Assembly: GCA_022749895.1 (NCBI GenBank)
Contig: JAKIWS010000001.1
Location: 71,891-135,890, forward strand
Origin: Thermoplasmata archaeon
GTDB lineage: Archaea > Thermoplasmatota > Thermoplasmata > Lutacidiplasmatales > UBA184
Direction: 5' to 3'
DNA length: 64,000 nt
The translations under genes and the position numbers were made by a program. This document shows, one piece after another, positions 56,710 to 64,000 of the stretch. Every line of letters starts with the position of its first letter. Position 1 is the first letter of the stretch. The notes under the pieces are model-generated. The model saw nothing but the letters and a program-made list of their open reading frames with translations, was not told the DNA's origin and made no database searches.

Positions 56710-57510
56710 TCACTCCATCCGGCGCGCACCCGTCAGGAATCCCGTGTGCCCCAGCATGTCGAAGTCGGGTCGGGTCCCGCCCTCCCCGACGTGCAGCGCC
56801 CGTTCGAGGAGCTCGACGCTGCGGATCTCCTCGAACCGCTCGCTCCGGAACGCCCGCACCGTCCGTTCGAGCTGGTTGTAGGTGGGAGTGTACGTTGCCA
56901 CACGGCCTCCCGCGCGCACGTTCGCGCGCGCGGACGGGACCACGCTCCACGGCTCCGGAAGGTCGAGGATCGCCGCATCGAACGGCCCTCCGTCCAATCC
57001 TGAGGCTTGGACATCGCGTTCAAGGAATTCCACGCGATCCGCGAATCCTGCCGCGGCGACGTTATGGCGCGCGTTGGCGAGGAAGTCGGCGCGACGGTCG
57101 AACGACACCACGCGTCCGTCCGGCCCGACGGCGTGGGCCAGCACGATCGTGAGGGCCCCGCTACCGGAACCGGCCTCCGCGACCCGGGCACCCGGACCTA
57201 CCCCCGCTAGGTAGAGGAGATACATGGCGTCCTTCGGGGTGACGATCTGGGCCCGCCGCCGGAGGTGGCCCAGGAGGTCCGCGAGCGACGGACGGAGCAC
57301 GCGGAACGACGCACCGGCCCATGGGAGCATCGTTCCCGGGTCCCGGCCGATGACCGGTCCTAGGTCGACCACGCCGATCCCTTCGATCGCGGTCGGTTTC
57401 GCGGCTAGGGGCACGAGGTACGACAGTCCCTCGCGTTGCCGGAGGAGGACCACCTCCCCCTCTCGCAACGGGGCGGGCCGCCGAAAGTCGACGCTAGATT
57501 CCTCGGTCAT
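56710..57510 (-). CDS. trmI: tRNA (adenine-N1)-methyltransferase TrmI-like (m1A57/58)
   Basis: RRAQIVTPKDAMYLLYLAGVGPGARVAEAGSGSGALTIVLAHAVGPDGRVVSFDRRADFLANARHNV...DAAILDLPEPWSVVPSA. Confidence 0.92.
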   Translation of the reverse strand: MTEESSVDFRRPAPLREGEVVLLRQREGLSYLVPLAAKPTAIEGIGVVDLGPVIGRDPGTMLPWAGASFRVLRPSLADLLGHLRRRAQIVTPKDAMYLLYLAGVGPGARVAEAGSGSGALTIVLAHAVGPDGRVVSFDRRADFLANARHNVAAAGFADRVEFLERDVQASGLDGGPFDAAILDLPEPWSVVPSARANVRAGGRVATYTPTYNQLERTVRAFRSERFEEIRSVELLERALHVGEGGTRPDFDMLGHTGFLTGARRME

Positions 57511-57631
57511 GCACGGGGGACTTCGCAGCCCGGCTTCGCCCTCGACGAGGTCGACGGCGTCCCCGCGCGCGCAGACTTATAAGTGGGGACCTAGTGGCGC
57601 GCCGCGCCGAAGGCCGTTGGCGCCGGCGCGT

Positions 57632-57705
57632 GCGGGCATAGTGTAGTCTGGTTATCACGTAGGCTTGCCAAGTCTACAACTCGGGTTCAAATCCCGGTGC
57701 CCGCA
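57632..57705 (+). tRNA. tRNA-Gly (anticodon GCC)
   Basis: GCGGGCA...TGCCCGC-A acceptor pairing; anticodon arm TAGGC-TTGCCAA-GTCTA; T-arm CGGGTTCAAATCCCG; upstream TATA-like cttataag at 57573-57580. Confidence 0.95.
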
Positions 57706-57758
57706 TTTGAACCGGCCCGCCGGCCTCGCCCGCGAATTGGGTGATGGCACACGGCGTG

Positions 57759-57778
57759 GCCTATGCGCTGCCATAGGC
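57759..57778. promoter_or_regulatory. palindromic candidate operator GCCTATG-cgctgc-CATAGGC
   Basis: Perfect 7-bp inverted repeat between tRNA-Gly and the antitoxin gene, upstream of a TATA-like stretch (cataatatcatat). Confidence 0.45.
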
Positions 57779-57828
57779 TACATATCGCGCCACATAATAT
57801 CATATAGCCGGGGTTCCTCGTCGGGTCG

Positions 57829-58020
57829 ATGGCCGTCACCACCATCCAATTGTCCCCGGCGACTCGAGAGCATCTGAAGGCGGTAGGGCGCAAGGGCGAA
57901 ACCTACGACCAGATCGTTCGCCGCCTCCTGAAGGCGGCCGAATACTCGGACTTCATGGACGACCAGTATGAGATCCTCCGAAGCGAGAGTCACTGGGTTC
58001 GGCTTCGGAACCCCTCGTGA
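57829..58020 (+). CDS. antitoxin-like small protein (ribbon-helix-helix/VapB-like)
   Basis: MAVTTIQLSPATREHLKAVGRKGETYDQIVRRLLKAAEYSDFMDDQYEIL; ATGA-type overlap with the RelE-like gene. Confidence 0.75.
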   Translation: MAVTTIQLSPATREHLKAVGRKGETYDQIVRRLLKAAEYSDFMDDQYEILRSESHWVRLRNPS

Positions 58021-58280
58021 CTCGCGAGGTCCTTCTCTCCGGAGCCGCGGAAAGGACCTACAACCACCTCCCCGTGATTGTTCGACGCCGGGTGTACGCG
58101 GCGCTTGTAGAGTTCTCGCGGTCCGGACAGGGCGATCTAAAGCGACTGCGCGGGACTCGTGGCCGAGAGGACCTCTTCCGGCCGAGGGTTGGAGACTACC
58201 GAGTCATCTTCGCCCTCTCAAGCACGGAAGTTCGGGTGACACGGATCATCCATCGGGGCGAGGGGTACGACTGGCTCTGA
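58017..58280 (+). CDS. RelE/ParE-family toxin
   Basis: EVLLSGAAERTYNHLPVIVRRRVYAALVEF...LKRLRGTRGREDLFRPRVGDYRVIFALSSTEVRVTRIIHRGEGYDWL. Confidence 0.85.
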   Translation: MTREVLLSGAAERTYNHLPVIVRRRVYAALVEFSRSGQGDLKRLRGTRGREDLFRPRVGDYRVIFALSSTEVRVTRIIHRGEGYDWL

Positions 58281-58518
58281 ACCCTCTCCTCGGACGGTGG
58301 GTACGGGTTCCTCGGCGAACGGTCGGGTCGCTTTGAGAATCCATGGGGGGTACCTCACTCGAAGGGCGCGGTCAATTCGAGGGAGTGCGCTCCGTGAGCG
58401 CGTCCGTCGATACTTCGGAAGCGCGGACGGAACGCCGGGGAGGATCATGATCGGACCTCTCGGCGGTTTCCCGGGGCCAGTATCCCGCCAAGTGGCCTGC
58501 TGCCCAGGTGGTTAGATC

Positions 58519-59769
58519 TTGAGTGCGTCCACCCCCGGCTCCCCGCTTTTCCTACGGCTGGTTCGGAACCGGAACTTCTCCTTGCTCTGGCTCGGGGCCG
58601 TGGTCTCCGCGAGCGGGTTCTATGTCGGCAACGTCGTGATCGAATGGCTGATCTACCATTCGTCCGGTAACGCCCTCTACCTAGCGAGCCTCGGCGTCGT
58701 CGAATTCGTACCGACCCTGACCATCGGGGTCGTCGCTGGGGCGTGGGTCGACCGGTTCGACCGACGTCGACTGATGATCGTCTCGGATCTCGCCCGCGCC
58801 GCGACGTGGGGAGCGCTTGCGGTCGCCGTCCTCACCTTAGGGTTCAATCTCCCCGTGCTCCTCCTCGCGGTGCTGATCGCCGGCGCGTTCGGGACGATCT
58901 TCGGCCCGAGCTCGAACGCACTCTTGCCGTCGCTGCTCGGTAAGGACAACCTCGCCAGCGGGAACGGGGTCCTCGAGGCCGGGAGAACCGTCGCCGGCTT
59001 CGTCGGAAGCCCGATCGGGGGCGCCCTGATCCTGATCGTCGGCATCGCCGGCGGACTGATCTTCAACGCCCTCACGTTCGCCTTCTCCGCGCTCATGATC
59101 GGTTTGATGATCGTTCCGACGGCGGTGGCGCGAAGCGGGGAGCCGGCCACCCCCGCCGCCCCGTCGATCCTCTCGGACGTTCGCGCGGGCTTGCGGTTCC
59201 TCCTCACGCAGCGAGCGCTGCTCGCCTTTACGCTGGGCGCGATGGCACTGAATTTTTTCACGTACTACCTGATCTTCATCGTCGTCTACGTCACCAACCT
59301 CCTCCACGCCGGTCCCGCGGTCTTCGGACTCCTCGTCGGCGTCCAATCGGCCGGGTACGCCGTGGGGGCGCTCCTGATCGTGGGCCGCCTCGGCATCGAC
59401 CGTTCCCCGGGGCTATGGATCTCGGTTCTGTGGGCCCTCAGCGGGCCACCGTTGATCGTGATGGTGCTCTTCCCCGTGATCCCCGTCGCCATCGCGAGCT
59501 TGGCGGCCCTCGGGTTCCTGACCGCGGTGAGCAACATCACGTTCCTTTCCGCCGTCCAGAAGGTCGTCCCCGGCGAATTCCTCGGACGGTACTTCGCGAT
59601 GGACCAGGCAGGAAGCTACGCGATGGTCCCGGCGGGGCTCGCCGTGGGTGGGCTCCTCGTCGTAGCGTTCGGCGTCGGGTTCGCGTTCGCACTGGCGGGA
59701 GGGGCGACCTTGGTGGTCGGACTCCTCTTCCTCCTCCGGAGCGACGTCCGCAGCTGGGGACGCACCTAG
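58519..59769 (+). CDS. MFS transporter
   Basis: FLRLVRNRNFSLLWLGAVVSASGFYVGNVVIEWLIYHSSGNALYLASLGVVEFVPTLTIGVVAGAWVDRFDRRRLMIVSD; TTG start. Confidence 0.9.
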   Translation: MSASTPGSPLFLRLVRNRNFSLLWLGAVVSASGFYVGNVVIEWLIYHSSGNALYLASLGVVEFVPTLTIGVVAGAWVDRFDRRRLMIVSDLARAATWGALAVAVLTLGFNLPVLLLAVLIAGAFGTIFGPSSNALLPSLLGKDNLASGNGVLEAGRTVAGFVGSPIGGALILIVGIAGGLIFNALTFAFSALMIGLMIVPTAVARSGEPATPAAPSILSDVRAGLRFLLTQRALLAFTLGAMALNFFTYYLIFIVVYVTNLLHAGPAVFGLLVGVQSAGYAVGALLIVGRLGIDRSPGLWISVLWALSGPPLIVMVLFPVIPVAIASLAALGFLTAVSNITFLSAVQKVVPGEFLGRYFAMDQAGSYAMVPAGLAVGGLLVVAFGVGFAFALAGGATLVVGLLFLLRSDVRSWGRT

Positions 59770-59848
59770 CCGTCCGCACGCGCCGCGATTCGAGCCGACT
59801 CCGCCGGCGCTCCGGCAGGGCTTATCCGCCGGGGCCGTTCGCCGGTCC

Positions 59849-60721
59849 GTGGCCCGCACCCGGTACGTCAAGGTGCATGGCGGTCGCTCGTTCGAGTACA
59901 TCTCGCAGGGCCAAGGTCCGGCGACGCTGCTCGTCCACCCGGGAGGGCCCGGCTTCACCTACCATTACCTCCGACCCCTGCTCAAGCTCGCGAACGCGCA
60001 TCTTCGCGTGGTCCTGTTCAACCCTCGGGGGGTCGGCAAATCCTGGGCGCCGCGACGCCCGAGCGAATACACCGTCGAACAGCTCGCGGAGGACGTCGAG
60101 GGGATCCGCCGTGCCTTCGACATCAAAGAGCTCCACCTGCTCGGCTTCTCCGCGGGAGGATTCGTCGCGCTCGAGTACGCCCACCGGTACCAGGAGCGAC
60201 TGACCTCCCTGCTGCTGTGCGCGACCGGCGGTAGCGCCGCCGAGATCCGCGCCTCGAACCAGATGATGCGGGCCGCCGCCCCCGAGCCCCTCAAGCGTCG
60301 GCTGCGCGAGCTCGAGAAGGCGCGCAAGTTCGATACTCCCGAATACGCGGAAGTTGCCGAACGGATCACCGCCCCCTGGGCCCACGGCTTCGTCACGCCG
60401 CTTCCCCCGGAGCTCTCGCCGAAGCACCTGAGCCCGACGGTCTACCGTGCGATGATGACCCGAACGGGGGACGAGTTCAAGGTCGACGGGACGCTCGCGC
60501 GGTGGGACGGCCGAAAGTACTACGCGCAGATCGAGGTGCCGACGCTGGTGCTCGTGGGACGGTACGACTTCTTCCTCGAAGCGTCCCGGGACATGGCCGA
60601 CCGCATCGTCCCCGCGCACCTGCGCGTGCTGCCCCGGAGCAGCCACCTTGCGATGTACGAAGAACCGTTGCAGTTCCTCAAGACGATCCGCGAGTTCCTC
60701 CTCGACGTGACGGGGGATTAG
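59849..60721 (+). CDS. alpha/beta hydrolase (proline iminopeptidase-like)
   Basis: LLVHPGGPGFTYHYLRPLL...VVLFNPRGVGKS...ELHLLGFSAGGFVALEYAHRYQERLTSLLLCATG. Confidence 0.9.
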   Translation: MARTRYVKVHGGRSFEYISQGQGPATLLVHPGGPGFTYHYLRPLLKLANAHLRVVLFNPRGVGKSWAPRRPSEYTVEQLAEDVEGIRRAFDIKELHLLGFSAGGFVALEYAHRYQERLTSLLLCATGGSAAEIRASNQMMRAAAPEPLKRRLRELEKARKFDTPEYAEVAERITAPWAHGFVTPLPPELSPKHLSPTVYRAMMTRTGDEFKVDGTLARWDGRKYYAQIEVPTLVLVGRYDFFLEASRDMADRIVPAHLRVLPRSSHLAMYEEPLQFLKTIREFLLDVTGD

Positions 60722-60745
60722 GTCCGGACTCGGGGCCCGACCGCC

Positions 60746-62029
60746 CTAGTGGACGAAGATCCACACCAGGTTCGCGGCCGCCAGCGAGGCCAGCATCGTC
60801 GGGAACGCGATGCGGAGGTACCTCGGCCACGACACGACCACGCCCTCGTGTTTCGCCGCGGCGAGCCCCACGACGTTCGCCGACGCGCCGATCGGCGTCC
60901 CGCTCCCCCCAATGTCCGTACCCAGCGCGGTCGCCCAGACGAGCGGTCGCGTCGCGAGCCCCGGGCTGCCGCCGAGGATGGCGATGAGGGGTGCCGCCGC
61001 GGCGGCGAGCGGGACGTTGTTCACGACCGAGGAGAGCAGCCCGAGGGTCCAGAGGAGGAGGGTCCCGGTGACGAGGAGATTTCCTCCCCCCGCGCGTTGC
61101 AGCCCTCCGGCGAGGGCCGTGATCGCCCCGGTCGTAACGAGCGACCCCACGAGGACGAACAGGAAGAGGAAGAACAGCAACGTCGCGTAATCCAGCCGCG
61201 CGACGATCTCGCGCCCGTGGCCGAGGCCCCACGCCAGCCCGAGGGCGACCACGGCACCGCCGACCCCGATGGCCCACACCGGTATCCCGAGGGCCCCCTG
61301 GAAGGCGAACACCGCCAACGTGCCCCCGAACCCGCCGAGCGCCGCCGCCGCCGGTCCGCGGCGCAGTACCTCCACGCGGACGGGAATCGCCGCGACGCTG
61401 GGGGGCAGTGCCGGGCGGACCGAGCGACCAAAGATCAGCAGGACCACAACGAACGCTGCGAGGGCCGGGAGAAAGGCGTGCTCCGCGAAGTCCGCGAAGC
61501 TGAGCTGGAAGTACGTCCCCAAGATCACGTTCGGGGGGTCCCCCTCGAACGTGGCGGCCCCGCCCGCGTTCGAGGCAGAGATCTCGGCGAGGAGGTACGG
61601 AACCGGATCGAGGGCCAGCGCGCGGGCGACCTTCACCGTCAGCGTCGCCAGGACGAGGAGGACCGTGATGGAGTTGATGAACGCCGAGAGGCCGAACGCG
61701 GCGAGCGCCAGCCCGAAGAGCAGGTACCGGGGTCGCCCGTGGCTGCGGGCCGCAATCTCCTCGGCGAGCCACCGGAACAGGCCGACCTCTTCGAGGAGCG
61801 CGGCGAACAGAAACAGCGCGAGGAGGAGGGCGAGCGTATTCCACTCCACGACGGAGCCTTGCCCCGAAACGCCGGTCGGGAGAAGCCGGCCGAACGGAAC
61901 GAGTCCGACGACCACCACGCCGCCCGCGGCCACGGCTGCGATGAGGAGTCGATGACGCTCTCGGAAGGTGAACAACAGGTACGCGAGGGCGAAGACCGCG
62001 ACCGCGGCGACGAGGGCGAGCGAGACCAT
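60746..62029 (-). CDS. ion transporter superfamily permease (NhaD/ArsB-like)
   Basis: VVEWNTLALLLALFLFAALLEEVGLFRWLAEEIA...SAFINSITVLLVLATLTVKVARAL...SNAGGAATFEGDPPNVILG. Confidence 0.87.
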   Translation of the reverse strand: MVSLALVAAVAVFALAYLLFTFRERHRLLIAAVAAGGVVVVGLVPFGRLLPTGVSGQGSVVEWNTLALLLALFLFAALLEEVGLFRWLAEEIAARSHGRPRYLLFGLALAAFGLSAFINSITVLLVLATLTVKVARALALDPVPYLLAEISASNAGGAATFEGDPPNVILGTYFQLSFADFAEHAFLPALAAFVVVLLIFGRSVRPALPPSVAAIPVRVEVLRRGPAAAALGGFGGTLAVFAFQGALGIPVWAIGVGGAVVALGLAWGLGHGREIVARLDYATLLFFLFLFVLVGSLVTTGAITALAGGLQRAGGGNLLVTGTLLLWTLGLLSSVVNNVPLAAAAAPLIAILGGSPGLATRPLVWATALGTDIGGSGTPIGASANVVGLAAAKHEGVVVSWPRYLRIAFPTMLASLAAANLVWIFVH

Positions 62030-62038
62030 CGCGTCCGC

Positions 62039-63094
62039 CTAGCGCCCTTGGTCGATCCCGAACAGCTTGCGGCACTTCTGCAGATTGTCCAAGGAACCGA
62101 GCATCAGGAGCGCGTCCCCGGGGCGGAGCCGGAACGTCCCGGGAGGATTGATCGTGGTCGTGTAGTCATCATCGACCGCCCGTGCGTAACCGATCGTGAT
62201 GCAGCCGGTCTCGTTCTGCACCGTTCGCGTGGCCTCGGCGAACGTCTGCGTGGAGATCGGAAGCTCCTTCGCGAGGACGTACTCGTGGATGTCGGCCCCG
62301 GACGTTTCGGTGGTCAGCTCTTCGATGGCGCTCGCCACGTCGGGGCGGAACGCCGCGCTCGAGCAGAGCCGTCCGCTGAGGTCCGACGGCGACGCGACGT
62401 AGGTGACCCCGGCGGCCCGCAACGTCTCCTTGAGCTCGGGGGCCGAAACCGACACGACGATCCGGACGCGGGGCGCCATCGCGCGCACATTCAGCGAGGC
62501 GATGAGATTCGTCGTGTCGTCGTGGGTGCAGATGATCACGCTGTGCGCCGTCGCCACGTTCGCGCGCTCGAGGATGTGCGTGTCCGACGGGGAGCCGTAC
62601 GTCGCGTAGAGGCGGGATTCCGGCCCGAGCGAGCGGATGTTCGCCACATCCTCGGCATGCTCGGCGACAACGGCGACCGTCTGATCCTCCAGGAGGAGCT
62701 CCCGGACCGCCGCGCGGCCAACGGGGGAGTATCCTAGGACCACCACGTGGTCCTTCATCGACGTCCCCAGCGTCCCGAGCGCTCGGTTCTGCGCTTCCGT
62801 CGTCACGATGCCGGTGATGACGCTGAATAGATAGCCGAGCAGGAAGATCTGCGTGTAGAGCAGCCCCGCCGTGAACCAGCGCGCGGCAGGACCGACGGGA
62901 ACCAAGTCGCCGTAACCCGTCGTCGAGATCGTCACGATCGCCCAGTAAAAGGCATTCGGGAGTGTGATCGGCGCACCCTGGAGAAAGTAGAACCCGACCG
63001 CGGCGACCAGGTTGATCCCAATGAAGAGCGCAACGAACTTCCAGACCCGCCGAAAGACTCGGACCAGGAACCGCCGTCGGATCCCGGCCGCCAC
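62039..63094 (-). CDS. potassium channel with TrkA/RCK domains
   Basis: NAFYWAIVTISTTGYGDLVPVGPAARW selectivity filter; VVLGYSPVGRAAVRELLLEDQTVAVVAEHAEDV RCK; C-terminal TrkA_C. Confidence 0.93.
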   Translation of the reverse strand: MAAGIRRRFLVRVFRRVWKFVALFIGINLVAAVGFYFLQGAPITLPNAFYWAIVTISTTGYGDLVPVGPAARWFTAGLLYTQIFLLGYLFSVITGIVTTEAQNRALGTLGTSMKDHVVVLGYSPVGRAAVRELLLEDQTVAVVAEHAEDVANIRSLGPESRLYATYGSPSDTHILERANVATAHSVIICTHDDTTNLIASLNVRAMAPRVRIVVSVSAPELKETLRAAGVTYVASPSDLSGRLCSSAAFRPDVASAIEELTTETSGADIHEYVLAKELPISTQTFAEATRTVQNETGCITIGYARAVDDDYTTTINPPGTFRLRPGDALLMLGSLDNLQKCRKLFGIDQGR

Positions 63095-63278
63095 GGGGGC
63101 CGGCGAAACGCAGCCGAGCTAAGTAGCTACCCCGACACCCGGAAAGGTTGGGCCGACGGCCGTTCCGAGGGAGGGTTCGTCCTACGTTTCTTCTCGGGGT
63201 CGTCGACCGCGCGTACCGGTTCTCTGGGTCGAGCAAACTCCGGGGACCGCCGACGAAGACGGCCGCCTTGGGTCTCGC

Positions 63279-63668
63279 CTACGAAGGGCGGGGGCGGGCC
63301 CCCCCGGTGCAGAGGTGAGCGGAGATGCCGGCTGAGATCCCGATGAATGCAACCCCGATGCCGCTACCGAGGATTGAGCCCGTCGCGGTGACCGTCACGA
63401 GACCTCCGACGATCGCGAGACCGTACAATCCGGTGAAGATTCCCATCATGAACAGAGCATCCCACGGTTCGCGGAGGGTAGCGATCGTGAGTCGAATGCG
63501 CCGAAACCTCGTTGCCTCGCGCGAACCGCGTGGCCCGAGGAAGTCCACCTTGAGCCTCCGTGCCTTGCGAAGGTCACTCCGAAGCCAGCCCGCCAAGCTG
63601 GCGAAGGCAGTTCCAGCGGCCATTTTCTTGCCCGAGGGGATCGTACGAGCCACCGCTCCGGGGACCAA
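63279..63668 (-). CDS. hypothetical membrane protein
   Basis: ORF with two hydrophobic segments; start uncertain (internal ATG at MAAGTAF possible). Confidence 0.45.
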   Translation of the reverse strand: MVPGAVARTIPSGKKMAAGTAFASLAGWLRSDLRKARRLKVDFLGPRGSREATRFRRIRLTIATLREPWDALFMMGIFTGLYGLAIVGGLVTVTATGSILGSGIGVAFIGISAGISAHLCTGGARPRPS

Positions 63669-63826
63669 TAATCAAATCGGTCGGGTGTCGCGAATCGTTC
63701 AAGAACGGCGTTGGGCCCAGTCGACCGACTGCAGCACCTTCGCTCGCGTAAAGCGTAAATACCATATGCCGGCTGGCGGCTTTCTTGCTGGCCGCAGAGG
63801 AATCCGCGGCCCCGAGGTTAGCTGTA

Positions 63827-64000
63827 GTGTCGGAGAGGGCCCCCGGGTCGCCTCCGGCTACCTCCGAGTTCACGCGCTTCGAGCGCGCTCGGATACTCGG
63901 GGCTCGAGCACTTCAGGTCTCCTTGGGAGCCCCGATTCTCATCGAGATCCCCCCGACGCTGATCGACCCGGTCGAGATCGCCGAGCGCGAGTACGCGGCC
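63827..64000 (+). CDS. rpoK: DNA-directed RNA polymerase subunit K (RpoK/Rpb6), 3' truncated by window edge
   Basis: VSERAPGSPPATSEFTRFERARILGARALQVSLGAPILIEIPPTLIDPVEIAEREYAA: T.FE.ARI.GARALQ.S.GAP and P.EIA..E signatures; GTG start; not in ORF track. Confidence 0.85.
   Translation, partial: MSERAPGSPPATSEFTRFERARILGARALQVSLGAPILIEIPPTLIDPVEIAEREYAA

Noticed and set aside
57706-57830. Possible att duplication of tRNA-Gly 3' end
   Set aside because: No repeat of the T-arm/acceptor sequence found by eye downstream within the window; needs a computational search beyond it.
58281-58518. Possible small genes (58297..58515 +, 58218..58448 -) between toxin and MFS gene
   Set aside because: No homology-like features or convincing promoter; treated as non-coding.
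60749-62737. 662-aa plus-strand ORF antisense to NhaD-like and K+ channel genes
   Set aside because: Arg/Glu-rich shadow ORF; both minus-strand genes have clear membrane and motif signatures.
63574-63873. 99-aa minus-strand ORF
   Set aside because: Overlaps the rpoK start antisense; no recognisable features.

Overview
The window is a gene-dense, high-GC archaeal chromosomal segment. The archaeal assignment rests on an eL40 ribosomal protein, archease, a geranylgeranyl reductase with a ferredoxin, a KEOPS Pcc1-like protein, a TrmI-type methyltransferase and the 5' part of rpoK at the right edge. The gene set and the TATA-box/leaderless layout suggest a Thermoplasmatota-like lineage, but this is inference because I ran no search. 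The left ~23.6 kb is an amine/amino-acid catabolic island in which almost every family occurs twice: 2 aldehyde dehydrogenases, 2 family-5 substrate-binding proteins (with one oppBCDF-type ABC operon), 2 PYROXD2/phytoene-dehydrogenase-like FAD oxidoreductases, 2 Rieske oxygenases, 2 saccharopine-dehydrogenase-like proteins and 2 class III aminotransferases. There is also one CoxG/SRPBCC-like protein. The rest is mainly housekeeping or conserved genes: glycogen debranching-like enzyme, ABC-2 exporter, thioredoxin reductase, fused ETF, ileS, archease, serA with a class V aminotransferase, a MoxR/DUF58 cluster, a MenC-like enolase with a COG3375 GNAT, trmI, tRNA-Gly(GCC), a RelE/RHH toxin-antitoxin pair, MFS, NhaD/ArsB-like permease, K+ channel and rpoK. 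The points most worth a second look are the paired catabolic island, three coding frames that lack an ATG/GTG/TTG start but have ATC at the expected start, perfect palindromes between convergent genes and upstream of two promoters, a RnfD-like membrane protein with a C-terminal extension, and the toxin-antitoxin pair beside tRNA-Gly. I saw no CRISPR array, rRNA or transposase. Most long overlapping ORFs in the track are high-GC antisense artefacts.
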